From the NCBI GenBank assembly GCA_024695145.1, contig JAILIS010000010.1, positions 1-64,000 on the forward strand: a stretch of 64,000 bases of DNA, written 5' to 3'. The DNA comes from Lachnospiraceae bacterium. Lineage in GTDB: Bacteria; Bacillota; Clostridia; Lachnospirales; Lachnospiraceae. The notes under the pieces are model-generated. The model made no database searches and had not been told where the DNA came from. It saw nothing but the letters and a program-made list of their open reading frames with translations. Positions within the stretch are counted from its first letter, which is position 1. Each line of letters opens with the position of its first letter. Positions 1 through 8,099 of the stretch are shown in pieces. A program made the position numbers and the translations under genes.

Positions 1-222
1 CTTATATACAAAATCTCTGTAGTCGGCAGGCTTCATGCCGGTATATCCGCCGAACTGGTTGACCTGATTGGCTGTCGCCTCCACAAGTACGCAGTCGTCA
101 AATCTCATTGCCTGTTTAAGGCACGCCTCGATAACAAGATCGGAAGCCGTGCAAAATGAAGGTATTCCTGCATATTTCATACCCGCTTTTCTCTTCGCGA
201 GCATTTCTCTTAGTGCGTCCAT
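1..222 (-). CDS. Tagatose-bisphosphate aldolase non-catalytic subunit, GatZ/KbaZ-like (3' part missing)
   Basis: Not in the ORF track because it runs off the left edge. Translating the minus strand from the ATG at 222 gives 74 residues beginning [14 protein letters not shown] and containing [16 protein letters not shown] followed by KPADYRDFV. That stretch is the hallmark N-terminal block of GatZ/KbaZ, the class II aldolase-like subunit that stabilises or activates GatY/KbaY in splitting tagatose-1,6-bisphosphate. A GGAG ribosome site lies about ten bases before the ATG. It is the last visible gene of the minus-strand kinase operon, 34 bp after the aldo/keto reductase. The putative catalytic partner (GatY/KbaY) is at 13313-14161, in a separate transcription unit. 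The family call is firm; the true sugar-phosphate is not shown. Confidence 0.88.
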   Translation of the reverse strand, partial: MDALREMLAKRKAGMKYAGIPSFCTASDLVIEACLKQAMRFDDCVLVEATANQVNQFGGYTGMKPADYRDFVYK

Positions 223-256
223 GTTAATTCATCTCCATATAAAGGTGTGTCGTGCC

Positions 257-1273
257 TTACGGCCAATCAGGACAGTCAACTATCTTTCCGTCTTCGTCCC
301 ACAGATCATGCCAGTCATCTGCTCCCGGCCATAAGAATACCTGTCCCTTTACGAGACGGTTATTCTTCTCAAGGGTTGCGATCTTTGCCATTTCCTCATC
401 CGTAAGAGGCTCTGTCTGAGTCGCTTCCAGGTTGCTCGTATATTCCATTTCATATACCGAGAAGGGAATGGGTATCTGTCCCCTCTGCATAGCCCACTTG
501 AGACATATGATCGCGGGATGCACGCCGTGTGCTTCGGCGATGGCTTTGAATTCGGGAACCTGCATATCGGCGATATCGGTTGCAACTATGTCACGCTCGG
601 GTCTCTGAGGTGATCCGAGAGGCATGAAACCGATAGGCTGAATGTCATGTGCTACGAGATAATCAAACAGCTCCTGCTGCTGGAAGCAAGGATGAAGCTC
701 CATCTCACACGCAACTGGCTTAATCTCGAACTTGTCTATGACGGCTTCCATCTTGGGGATCGTCATATTGGAGATGCCGATATGGCGGACAAGACCTTTC
801 CTTACAAGTTCCTCGATCTGTCTGTATGTGTCCATGAACTCCGCTACCGAAAACGGCTTGGAATCCGGATTACGGGAGTCCACGTCACATCCGGGTGCAT
901 GATAGTTCGGGAAAGGCCAGTGAATAAAGAACAGGTCTATGTAGTCACATTGAAGATCCGCGATAGACTTGCGGCATGATTTTTCAACCTCTCTGTGCAT
1001 ATCATTCCAAACCTTTGTCATGATATACAGATCCTTACGTTCTACAACGCCCTCATCAAATGCATCCTTAAATACCTGACCTATCAGATCTTCGTTTCCG
1101 TAGCATGCAGCGCAGTCAAACATTCTGTATCCTGCGCGAATGGCTCCGGCTACCGCGTTTGAAACCTGCTCGGCGCTGAAACGATCCGAACCGAAGGTAC
1201 CCATGCCGATACACGGAACCTTGTCACCGTTATTAAGTGTAATCTGTGGAACTTTCTTAGGGTCTACTGCCAT
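257..1273 (-). CDS. Aldo/keto reductase
   Basis: A cytosolic NAD(P)H-dependent oxidoreductase of 338 residues, normal for the AKR superfamily TIM barrel. The catalytic tetrad is visible: Asp and Tyr in MFDCAACYGNE, Lys in IMTKVWN and His in FFIHWP. The start is supported by AGGAGGAG about nine bases upstream. It sits between the GatD-like dehydrogenase and gatZ on the same strand, so it probably reduces or oxidises an aldose or ketose in the same pathway. The substrate cannot be read from the sequence. An intercistronic region of 112 bp with two hairpins separates it from the dehydrogenase and may adjust its expression. Confidence 0.85.
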   Translation of the reverse strand: MAVDPKKVPQITLNNGDKVPCIGMGTFGSDRFSAEQVSNAVAGAIRAGYRMFDCAACYGNEDLIGQVFKDAFDEGVVERKDLYIMTKVWNDMHREVEKSCRKSIADLQCDYIDLFFIHWPFPNYHAPGCDVDSRNPDSKPFSVAEFMDTYRQIEELVRKGLVRHIGISNMTIPKMEAVIDKFEIKPVACEMELHPCFQQQELFDYLVAHDIQPIGFMPLGSPQRPERDIVATDIADMQVPEFKAIAEAHGVHPAIICLKWAMQRGQIPIPFSVYEMEYTSNLEATQTEPLTDEEMAKIATLEKNNRLVKGQVFLWPGADDWHDLWDEDGKIVDCPDWP

Positions 1274-1318
1274 TTTTACTTCTCCTCCTATCTTTTACTA
1301 AGGTCGCTCGGCATTTTA

Positions 1319-1383
1319 AATCGACTTCGTCGATTGGCCTCGCGGTGAAAACAGGTTCCTCCCGCTTTGCGGGCCCCTCCTGT
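1319..1383 (-). other. Two intercistronic hairpins between the dehydrogenase and the aldo/keto reductase
   Basis: Within the 112-bp gap there is a perfect 7-bp stem with a TTC loop (AATCGAC/GTCGATT, 1319-1335) and a second larger structure at 1351-1383, where ACAGG pairs with CCTGT and CCCGC with GCGGG. On the minus strand the first is followed by TTTAAAAT, only a weak T run. They could be a leaky terminator or an mRNA processing or stabilising element that sets the ratio of upstream to downstream genes. This is seen in sequence; the role is inferred. Confidence 0.5.
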
Positions 1384-1385
1384 CT

Positions 1386-2435
1386 TCATGATTCACTGTC
1401 AATAAGTATCTTTCCTTTTACCGTGCCCGGTGTCTTGAACATTTCAAACGCTTCATCGATCTTTGATAACGGGATCTTCTTAAATATGAACGAATCATCA
1501 AATTTGAGCTCACCGGTCTTAAAATAATGTGCCGCCAACTGCCATTCATCTCCGGGGAACGGAGCGGAATAGCTCATCCATGACCCTGTAAGTATGAACT
1601 CTTTGCGATTGATGTTCTCCCATTCCTCCACCGTGAACGAAAGCTCTCTCGTCGGTGTTCCGATGAAACATACCTGAGCCTTGTTGGCTGCAAGCTTGAA
1701 TGCCATCTTCATCGTGATCGTATTGCCTGCTGTCTCATATACGTAGTCAAAGCCCTTGCCGTCCGTGATTTTATCGACCTCGTCCATAAAGCCTTCTTTA
1801 CCGGAATTGACTCCGTAATCGCAGCCGAGAGTTTTAGCAAGATCCAGCCTCTCATCGAGGATATCAAATACGGTGACCGATTTTGCTCCGAATATCTTTG
1901 CCCACTGAGCGGTCATAAGACCTATCGTTCCGCCGCCAAGTATCGCAACATTCTTTCCGCCTTTGTAATCGACTCTTCTGAGCCCGTGCAGTGCAACGGT
2001 TGCAGGCTCGAAAAAGGCTCCTTTTTCAAAACTTACTTCATCATCAAACTTAACAACGTTTTTTTCGGGAACCGCCACATACTCGGCATAGCTTCCGAAC
2101 TCTCTTGAACCGATGAAGCTGTAATGTTTGCAGAGGCTGTAATTGCCCTTCTGGCAGTCATCACATTTCATACAGGGGACAAGCGGTATTCCCGCAACCC
2201 TGTCACCCGGCTTAAGAGTCGTAACACCTTCTCCTGTCTGTTCAACCGTCCCCGAGAACTCATGGCCGAGAACATTCGGGTAATAATGGCAGGCATCTGC
2301 ATTTACCCTCGGGATGTCGGATCCGCAGATCCCGGTGTATTTGACTTTGATCAAAACCTTGCCGGGTCCTGCTATGGGCTTGTCGATCTCCTCATAACGG
2401 ATGTCGTTCGGAGCATGTACTACTCCAGCTTTCAT
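1386..2435 (-). CDS. Zinc-dependent medium-chain dehydrogenase, galactitol-1-phosphate 5-dehydrogenase-like
   Basis: A 349-residue zinc MDR dehydrogenase that would oxidise a polyol (phosphate) with NAD+. The catalytic zinc motif is GICGSD with GHEFSG, the structural zinc cysteines lie in the CMKCDDCQKGNYSLC segment, and the Rossmann motif is GGGTIGL. The closest remembered relative is E. coli GatD: shared landmarks include CGSD(L/I)PR, HYYPxxLGHEFSG, YxFIGSR and the C-terminal KE(L/F)xxxGSWM. Downstream of an FGGY kinase and upstream of gatZ, it fits a galactitol or related hexitol route into tagatose phosphates. No PTS is visible, so the phosphorylated substrate would have to come from the kinase; the exact substrate remains open. 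Confidence 0.82.
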   Translation of the reverse strand: MKAGVVHAPNDIRYEEIDKPIAGPGKVLIKVKYTGICGSDIPRVNADACHYYPNVLGHEFSGTVEQTGEGVTTLKPGDRVAGIPLVPCMKCDDCQKGNYSLCKHYSFIGSREFGSYAEYVAVPEKNVVKFDDEVSFEKGAFFEPATVALHGLRRVDYKGGKNVAILGGGTIGLMTAQWAKIFGAKSVTVFDILDERLDLAKTLGCDYGVNSGKEGFMDEVDKITDGKGFDYVYETAGNTITMKMAFKLAANKAQVCFIGTPTRELSFTVEEWENINRKEFILTGSWMSYSAPFPGDEWQLAAHYFKTGELKFDDSFIFKKIPLSKIDEAFEMFKTPGTVKGKILIDSES

Positions 2436-2466
2436 AATAATCTCCTCTTTTCTGTATGCATTGTTT

Positions 2467-3951
2467 TCAGTACTGTCTGAAAGTATCCTTCAGGTCCTCA
2501 TACAGTTTCAGATACAGTTTCATGCTCTTTGCATATATCTCATGATTATCCATATCCGGTTCCTGTACTCTTGTGATGGCTATGGTTTCTTTTACGGCCT
2601 GTTCGTAATCCGGATACAGTCCGCATCCTTTTCCAGCAAGAAGTGCTGCACCGAGTGTCGTTGCCGTATCGCTTGCCGGAACCTGTATTGTATGTCCGGT
2701 CACATCGGCTTTGATCTGTGTCCAGAGAACGGAATTGGCGCTTCCTCCCATTGCATTGAGTACTCCTACCGATATTCCGGTCTCCTGCGCGGTCATGATG
2801 TTATGCTGCAGTGCGAATGCCACTCCTTCAAGCAGTGCACGGATCATATGTCCTCTTGTCTTGTCAAATGACAGTCCGTAGAACACGCCCTTTGCATCCG
2901 GATCCCATATCGGTGACCGCTCACCGGCCATATAAGGAAGGAATACGACTCCGTCCGATCCGGGTGCGATCTTTTGTGCTTCGGCAGTAAGATCGTCAAA
3001 ACTTAGATCCGCTCCGAACTCCTGCTTAAACCACTTGAGCGCTCCCCCGCCTCCGACCGTGCCTCCCTGAAGAAGCCATTTTCCGGATACAACATGAGGG
3101 CTGAGTATGAGCTTCTTATGTGAAAGGGCATGATCGGTGCAAATGCTCATGCCGCCTGCCTGACCGCCTTGCTCCTGGGTCTGTCCCACCTCGTAAACCC
3201 CGGCACCGAGAGTTCCGCAAGCTGCATCCAGTCCGCCCGCTACAACGGGAATACCTTTTGACAGTCCTGTCTGCGATGCAGCCCCTGCAGTAATCTCTCC
3301 GACGATCTCATCGCAATTGAATAAGGGAGGCACGAGTGATTCGTCGAGACCAAGTTCTTCGGCCAGTTTGCCATCATATTTAAGTTCCTTCATGTCAAAG
3401 AAATGAATGCCGTATCCCTGGCTCATATCCTGACTGAAAATTCCTGTCAGTTTATAAACTATGTAACTGTTTGACTGAAGGAAAAGCTTTGTATTTGCGA
3501 ATACTTCCGGCTTTTTCTCCTTGAACCACAACATCTTCGGTGTTGTGTAGGAAGGGAGAAAATCATTCCCGGCGATATCGAATATTCTGTCGGTTCCTAC
3601 TAAACGTTTCGTCCTGTCACAGATATCCCTTGCTCTTGTGTCCATCCATATCGGAGTCCTGTCAAGAACCTTTCCGTTTTTATCGACGGGGATCGCGGAC
3701 CAGCTCTGACCGTCAACGCCGACTGCCGCTATATCGTCTGAAGCGATCTTGCCGGAATCAAGTATTTCTCGTATTCCTGCGCATATCGCCGACCACCACT
3801 CATCGGGATCCTGCTCTGCCCAGCCCGGATTGGGATAGTATACTTTATAAGGTTTGTTTGACTGTGCAAGGACATTTCCCCGGAGGTCAAAAACGGCAAC
3901 TTTACATGCCGAAGTACCTATATCTATTCCTAATAAAAGCTGTTTTGCCAT
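2467..3951 (-). CDS. FGGY-family carbohydrate kinase (xylulokinase-like)
   Basis: A 494-residue cytosolic sugar kinase with the expected length and two-domain fold. The N-terminal phosphate loop is GIDIGTSACKVAVFD, the first conserved substrate block is DGQSWSAIPVD and the C-terminal ATPase block is NAMGGSANSVLWTQIKADVTG. The start at 3951 follows an AAAGGA-type ribosome site. It is the first gene of the operon with the GatD-like dehydrogenase, the reductase and gatZ, and it lies behind a promoter flanked by two LacI-type operators. Xylulokinase is the nearest generic label, but the gene company points to a hexulose or hexitol substrate, for example tagatose or fuculose. The substrate is inference only. 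Confidence 0.82.
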   Translation of the reverse strand: MAKQLLLGIDIGTSACKVAVFDLRGNVLAQSNKPYKVYYPNPGWAEQDPDEWWSAICAGIREILDSGKIASDDIAAVGVDGQSWSAIPVDKNGKVLDRTPIWMDTRARDICDRTKRLVGTDRIFDIAGNDFLPSYTTPKMLWFKEKKPEVFANTKLFLQSNSYIVYKLTGIFSQDMSQGYGIHFFDMKELKYDGKLAEELGLDESLVPPLFNCDEIVGEITAGAASQTGLSKGIPVVAGGLDAACGTLGAGVYEVGQTQEQGGQAGGMSICTDHALSHKKLILSPHVVSGKWLLQGGTVGGGGALKWFKQEFGADLSFDDLTAEAQKIAPGSDGVVFLPYMAGERSPIWDPDAKGVFYGLSFDKTRGHMIRALLEGVAFALQHNIMTAQETGISVGVLNAMGGSANSVLWTQIKADVTGHTIQVPASDTATTLGAALLAGKGCGLYPDYEQAVKETIAITRVQEPDMDNHEIYAKSMKLYLKLYEDLKDTFRQY

Positions 3952-3968
3952 ACTTTTCCTTTGTTTTG

Positions 3969-3984
3969 AGCGAAACGTTTCGCT
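3969..3984. promoter_or_regulatory. LacI-type operator O1 (perfect 16-bp palindrome)
   Basis: AGCGAAACGTTTCGCT is an exact inverted repeat 18 bp upstream of the kinase start. It lies downstream of the promoter at 4029-4057, where a bound repressor would block transcription. The central AAACGTTT with a CpG centre is typical of GalR/LacI-family operators. The flanks do not fit the CcpA cre consensus, so the adjacent LacI-family gene is the more likely binder. Confidence 0.85.
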
Positions 3985-3995
3985 TTATCTTGTCA

Positions 3996-4016
3996 AAAAT
4001 GGGGTCCTACGACCCC
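3996..4016 (-). terminator. Hairpin terminator after lacI, also inside the kinase leader
   Basis: GGGGTC-GTAG-GACCCC followed by ATTTTTG on the minus strand has the form of a short intrinsic terminator for the LacI gene ending at 4129. Because the kinase promoter (4029-4057) starts upstream of it, the same hairpin falls near the 5' end of the kinase transcript. It may act as an attenuator or 5' stabiliser there. The stem is six GC-rich pairs, so termination is probably incomplete. Confidence 0.6.
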
Positions 4017-4028
4017 GCGCTTATTGTC

Positions 4029-4057
4029 ACTATATCCTTATAACCAAAGCACGTCAA
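4029..4057 (-). promoter_or_regulatory. Sigma-A promoter of the kinase operon
   Basis: TTGACG (4057-4052), a 17-bp spacer and TATAGT (4034-4029) read toward the kinase gene. It lies between operators O1 and O2, the architecture of a LacI-repressed promoter. Confidence 0.75.
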
Positions 4058-4073
4058 TACCTTTTTTGGTTTT

Positions 4074-4089
4074 ATGAAACGTTTTGTTA
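4074..4089. promoter_or_regulatory. Auxiliary LacI-type operator O2
   Basis: ATGAAACGTTTTGTTA holds the same AAACGTTT core as O1 with imperfect flanks. Its centre is 104 bp from the centre of O1, close to ten DNA turns, and it lies just upstream of the -35 box. A weaker second site in helical phase suggests repression by DNA looping. Confidence 0.65.
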
Positions 4090-4128
4090 TAGATTAACAA
4101 ACTTTGCAAATGATTTTCTGTAATTATT

Positions 4129-5127
4129 TTATAGAGTTCTTATTGAGTTACCTTTTTGAAGCCTCGTGCCCAATGCTATCTCGACCGGGTCTTCGACCAC
4201 AACCCCGCTGATACGTCCGAGCAGAAGCTCTACAGCCCGCTCTCCCATTGCCTTCATCGGCTGTTCAACCATATATATCTGGGGTTGCAGAAGATGAAAG
4301 AACAGCTGATCGTCAAATCCCAGCAGCGATACATCATCGGGACATTTAAATCCCGCCTCGTTCATCGCAAGCATTGCCCCTAGTGTGATCTCATAATTAC
4401 TCATGAACACACCTGTAGGACGGTCTTTCAGTGTCATCAGTTTCTTCATACCGTTGTAACCGGTAGCGATCGAATGTGTCGCTCTGACCTGATACTCTAC
4501 AGGTACATCAAGTCCCGCGTCCCGCATTGCTTCCATAAAACCGTTGTAACGCTCACGCCCCGTATATTCACGCTCGGACGCTATGATCGCTATCTTTTTA
4601 TGGTTTCGGCTGATGAGCTCCTTCATTGCATGATAAGTGGATTTCCTGTTATCTATGCGGACACAGTCGTACTGTATGTCAGACAGTGATCGGTCTATAA
4701 GGACTATCGGTATTCCGGCATTCTTCGCCGGGGCAAGAAAATCACCCTTTGAAGCCACCGGCAGAACTATGATGCCGTCCACTTTTTTACTTATCAGATA
4801 CTTAACGTTCTTGGCCTCTATCGCTTCGTCATCACACGAATCGACTATGAGCATGCCGTATCCGCTCTTTCGAAGCGCTGCTCCGACATGATGAAGGATC
4901 ATTCCCGTAAACGGGCTTTCAATGGAAAAGACGAGAATCCCTACCGTACGGGTCTTGTTTGTGACAAGGCCCCTTGCGATCTCGTTTACTTCATAATGGA
5001 GTTCCTTGATTGCCGCCTCGATCTTTACCTTGTTTTCGGGTAAAACGTTTCCTCCGTTTAGGTATTTCGAGATCGTAGCGAGTGATAATCCGGTCTTCTT
5101 TTTTATGTCTACGATAGTTGCAGGCAT
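4129..5127 (-). CDS. LacI-family transcriptional regulator of the sugar island
   Basis: A 332-residue regulator. The N-terminal helix-turn-helix with the family signature reads DIKKKTGLSLATISKYLNGG at residues 8-27, and the hinge helix follows. The rest is a periplasmic-binding-protein-like effector domain (FMEAMRDAGL, LLGFDDQLF). It has its own consensus promoter with a CGAAACGTTTCG operator just after the -10 box, so it probably represses itself. The same site occurs at the kinase operon and before the ABC transporter. It lies upstream of and co-directional with the kinase operon and divergent from the alpha/beta hydrolase gene. The inducer is unknown; a galactoside or a tagatose-type sugar would fit the regulon. 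Confidence 0.9.
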   Translation of the reverse strand: MPATIVDIKKKTGLSLATISKYLNGGNVLPENKVKIEAAIKELHYEVNEIARGLVTNKTRTVGILVFSIESPFTGMILHHVGAALRKSGYGMLIVDSCDDEAIEAKNVKYLISKKVDGIIVLPVASKGDFLAPAKNAGIPIVLIDRSLSDIQYDCVRIDNRKSTYHAMKELISRNHKKIAIIASEREYTGRERYNGFMEAMRDAGLDVPVEYQVRATHSIATGYNGMKKLMTLKDRPTGVFMSNYEITLGAMLAMNEAGFKCPDDVSLLGFDDQLFFHLLQPQIYMVEQPMKAMGERAVELLLGRISGVVVEDPVEIALGTRLQKGNSIRTL

Positions 5128-5200
5128 TTGTCCTTTTCCTTGAAATAGCGTGATTCTTACATGTTATTACGCTCAGCTGAATTGTAAGTAATATACTGCG

Positions 5201-5212
5201 CGAAACGTTTCG
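5201..5212. promoter_or_regulatory. LacI-type operator at the lacI promoter
   Basis: CGAAACGTTTCG is a perfect 12-bp palindrome placed three bases after the lacI -10 box, over the expected transcription start. This position predicts negative autoregulation. It could also affect the divergent hydrolase gene, whose start is about 107 bp away. Confidence 0.82.
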
Positions 5213-5215
5213 TTC

Positions 5216-5244
5216 ATTGTATCAGATAAATTAACTATTGTCAA
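5216..5244 (-). promoter_or_regulatory. Promoter of the lacI-type gene
   Basis: TTGACA (5244-5239), a 17-bp spacer and TACAAT (5221-5216) on the minus strand, a near-consensus sigma-A promoter about 90 bp upstream of the ATG. The operator at 5201-5212 directly follows it. Confidence 0.85.
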
Positions 5245-5318
5245 AACAAAGATCATTATGATACAAAGAGATAGAAGCTACTGTTGCTGATTTTGTCACT
5301 CAAAACGGAGATTAAAGT

Positions 5319-6083
5319 ATGAAAGAATATTATATTTCAGATGACGGAATTAAACTGCACGCAAAACTGGACATGCCGGAAGGTGCCGAAAAATGTCCTC
5401 TTGTGATAGTCGTTCACGGATACACCGGAGATATGGAGGAAGAACATATCGTCAAAACTGCGGAAACTGTCACTGAGGCGGGATTTGCCGCACTACGTGT
5501 TGAAATGTACGGTCACGGTAAGAGCGACGGAAACTTCAAAGATCACACTTTGTATAAATGGGTCTCGAATATGCTTACCGTTGTGGAACACGCCCGAAGT
5601 CTTGATTTTGTGACCGATCTGTATTTATGCGGTCACTCACAGGGCGGGCTGCTTGTTATGCTCATAGCAGGTATGTGCCCTGATCGCCTCAAGGCGATAA
5701 TCCCGATGTCTCCCGCATGGATGATACCGGAATATGCAAGATCCGGAGAAATACTCGGTACAAAGGTGGACCCCGTAAATATCCCGGATGAATTTTATCA
5801 GGAGGATGTTAATCTTCTTTCCGGAAACTATATCAGGGTAGCCCAGACGATACATGTCGAAGATGAGATAGCACGGTATAATAAGCCGGTTCTTATCATC
5901 CACGGAGATATGGACGAGGCCGTACCTTATGAATACGGGAAAAAAGCAGCCGAAATGTACAAGAACGCAAAGCTTATCACAATAAAAGGTGACAATCACT
6001 GTTATAATCATCACCTTGATCTTGTAACATCTGCAGTAAAAGAGTTCTTAGAAAGTCAATCAGATGCATCTTCAAATAACTGA
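5319..6083 (+). CDS. Alpha/beta hydrolase (serine esterase-type)
   Basis: A 254-residue cytosolic hydrolase with no signal peptide. The oxyanion region is VVHGYTGD, the nucleophile elbow is CGHSQGG, the acid is probably in HGDMDEAVPYEYG and the catalytic His is in KGDNHCYNHH. The layout resembles feruloyl- or acetyl-esterase-like hydrolases of gut Firmicutes. GGAG precedes the ATG by about nine bases. It is transcribed away from lacI, and its last 28 bp overlap the 3' end of the convergent ferredoxin-thioredoxin gene. Its place beside sugar genes suggests removal of acyl groups from imported glycans, but that is a guess from context. Confidence 0.82.
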   Translation: MKEYYISDDGIKLHAKLDMPEGAEKCPLVIVVHGYTGDMEEEHIVKTAETVTEAGFAALRVEMYGHGKSDGNFKDHTLYKWVSNMLTVVEHARSLDFVTDLYLCGHSQGGLLVMLIAGMCPDRLKAIIPMSPAWMIPEYARSGEILGTKVDPVNIPDEFYQEDVNLLSGNYIRVAQTIHVEDEIARYNKPVLIIHGDMDEAVPYEYGKKAAEMYKNAKLITIKGDNHCYNHHLDLVTSAVKEFLESQSDASSNN

Positions 6084-7642
6084 TCGAGCATCTCTGCGGT
6101 AACGGATCCCACCTTGTTATAGACCACTTCTCCTTTTCTGTTAAGGACTATGGTCTGAGGAAGTGCCAGGGATCCGTTTACGATCTTGAACAGATTCTCA
6201 TCGTCATCATCGATCGCAAATTGAATATCCCAGCCTTTATCTTTCAGATACTCTCCCACATCCTCGGTAGTCAGGTTGGCGTGGATCGCTATTATCGCCA
6301 TATCACCCTCATGCTGATGATAAAGGTCTACAAACAGAGGGAGCTCTTTGACACAGGGACCGCAATAAGTGGCCCAGAGATTGATAAACACGACCTCTCC
6401 CTTATGATCGGCAAGGTTAAACGTGCTTCCGTCGATACATTCTGTCTCAAAATCCTGAAGCCTGTCTCCGACTTCATAGCCTATAGGTGCGCTGCTTTCT
6501 ACTTCTTCGGGTGCTGCGGACTGTGCAGGCTCTTCGGTTTCTTCGGTTTCTTTGGTCTCTTCGGGTTCGGTGGTCTTTGCCTCTTCAACCGGCTGCGCGG
6601 TTTTTGCAGGCTGTGTAGTTTCCTCAGGTTTTATGGTTTCTGTAACATCCGCCGGCGTATCGTTCACCGAAGGCTTTGTGTAATTTGTCCAAATCAGCAT
6701 TACAGCCAGAACAATGATCGCTATGCTCCAGCATATGATCCAAAGCTTCTTCGACGACCCGTTTTGAGCGGTTTCTTCCCGGTCTTTACTCTTCGGCGCA
6801 ATCAATGTGATATTGCCGGCTTTCATGGACAGTGCTCCCTGATTACATACGGCAATGCATTTCGCACAGTGTATGCACTCATGGTCCCCTACCTGTTTTA
6901 CATCCATCTTACAGTTTCTTACACAGGCTCCGCAATTGTTACAGCATCCTCTGTCTATCTTGACCCCTATCACCGAGATCTTGTTGAACATCCCATAGAT
7001 AGCTCCAAGAGGACACAGAAATCTGCAAAAAGACCTGTAGCAGAATATACAGGCAAGACCGACGATTACCATGATCACGAATTTCCTTGTAAAGATCGGT
7101 CCGAGCATCGACAACCATTCAAGGTTTTTGGGGAGCATTCCCATCGCACCTTCAAAAGTGCCTGCAGGGCATATGTATTTGCAAAAACCGGGAACCGGGA
7201 TGCCCAATAGTATCCCGTAATAGATCGGGATGATCACCACAAATATGACCAGAATGACATACTTCAAATAACTCAGATATCGGGTGTATCGGTTTTTCCT
7301 GATCTTTGGTGTCGGGATCTTATGAAGAAGCTCCTGAATAAGCCCAAGCGGACATAGCCATCCGCATATGGTCCGTCCTAAGAGCATCCCGTATAACAGT
7401 ATGATCCCGAACACATAAAATCCGATATTTTTGTTAAGCGATCCGAGAGCATTTTGAAGGGATCCCAAAGGACATGCTCCTATCGCCCCCGGACATGAAT
7501 AGCAGTTAAATCCGGGAACACAAACAGCCTTTGTTTTCCCTGTAAATATCTCTCCTTTGGCAAATCCTTTTACGTGGGCATTGTAAAGTAGCGCACTGTA
7601 TAGCTGGATCAGCCTTCTTTTAAAATCACTGTTCTTATCCAA
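6056..7642 (-). CDS. NapH/CcoG-like membrane ferredoxin fused to an extracytoplasmic thioredoxin domain
   Basis: A 528-residue fusion. Residues 41-57 hold a cysteine cluster (NCYSCPGAIGACPLG). Residues 72-215 carry membrane segments with NapH-type CGWLCPLG and CRFLCPLG motifs, plus CKYICPAG at 154-161. Residues 233-266 contain two 4Fe-4S clusters (CCNNCGACVRNC and CIHCAKCIAVC). A membrane segment follows at about 300-319, then a Pro/Glu/Thr-rich linker (322-385) and a TlpA/ResA-type thioredoxin domain with WATYCGPC at 424-430. Known NapH-like proteins pass electrons through the membrane; the fusion suggests delivery to a thiol-disulfide domain outside. It overlaps the next upstream gene by 8 bp, so the module is tightly coupled. 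The direction of electron flow is inferred. Confidence 0.85.
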   Translation of the reverse strand: MDKNSDFKRRLIQLYSALLYNAHVKGFAKGEIFTGKTKAVCVPGFNCYSCPGAIGACPLGSLQNALGSLNKNIGFYVFGIILLYGMLLGRTICGWLCPLGLIQELLHKIPTPKIRKNRYTRYLSYLKYVILVIFVVIIPIYYGILLGIPVPGFCKYICPAGTFEGAMGMLPKNLEWLSMLGPIFTRKFVIMVIVGLACIFCYRSFCRFLCPLGAIYGMFNKISVIGVKIDRGCCNNCGACVRNCKMDVKQVGDHECIHCAKCIAVCNQGALSMKAGNITLIAPKSKDREETAQNGSSKKLWIICWSIAIIVLAVMLIWTNYTKPSVNDTPADVTETIKPEETTQPAKTAQPVEEAKTTEPEETKETEETEEPAQSAAPEEVESSAPIGYEVGDRLQDFETECIDGSTFNLADHKGEVVFINLWATYCGPCVKELPLFVDLYHQHEGDMAIIAIHANLTTEDVGEYLKDKGWDIQFAIDDDDENLFKIVNGSLALPQTIVLNRKGEVVYNKVGSVTAEMLDQLFEDASD

Positions 7643-8078
7643 GACCGATACATTCCGTACAAATCTTTGATGCCTTTATAAACACATCCATCAGGCTTCC
7701 GTTAAACATGCCGACAATGATAAAGATCACTGCGATAACAAGCAGTATGGTCCTTATAGTGTTCACCGTCGATGATGACGGCACATCAGCTTCCGTGTTC
7801 TTTTTAATATCCACCGAACTTGCGGGCTTGTCTGCGCCGGCATCCTTTACTCCGAGCGCCAGACAGACGATCGTAACGATAACCGCCGCAACAAACAAAG
7901 GAATAACAAAGACTGCTTTGTCTGTGATTGCTTCTACGGTATATATGTCAGCCATCGGATTGGCTGACTTTTCCTCCGAGCCCTGAAAATACACGATCAG
8001 ATCCGCTACTATGAGCCCTAGTGCGGTCAAAATGCAAAGACCGGATTGTATGAACAACAATGCTGATTTTTTATTCAT
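7635..8078 (-). CDS. Small membrane protein with C-terminal CXXC, CD1871A-like
   Basis: A 147-residue protein with three predicted membrane helices: about residues 6-26, 52-72 and 107-127. It ends in KASKICTECIGLG. A short CXXC protein with this ending is known from Clostridia as the CD1871A family, usually much shorter, so this version carries an N-terminal extension. I place the start at the ATG at 8078, with GGGTG just upstream, not at the TTG at 8090 used by the ORF track. It lies between the thioredoxin lipoprotein and the ferredoxin-thioredoxin fusion. The cysteine pair may relay electrons between them; this role is inference. Confidence 0.7.
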   Translation of the reverse strand: MNKKSALLFIQSGLCILTALGLIVADLIVYFQGSEEKSANPMADIYTVEAITDKAVFVIPLFVAAVIVTIVCLALGVKDAGADKPASSVDIKKNTEADVPSSSTVNTIRTILLVIAVIFIIVGMFNGSLMDVFIKASKICTECIGLG

Positions 8079-8099
8079 GCCGTCACCCAAATATTCAGA

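Noticed and set aside
3969-3984. CcpA cre site as the identity of the palindromes
   Set aside because: The outer positions do not match the cre consensus and the sites cluster at a local LacI-family gene.
5043-5050. An AAACGTTT core inside the lacI coding sequence
   Set aside because: The flanks are not palindromic and it is within codons for the conserved helix region; chance is likely, though a weak internal operator cannot be excluded.
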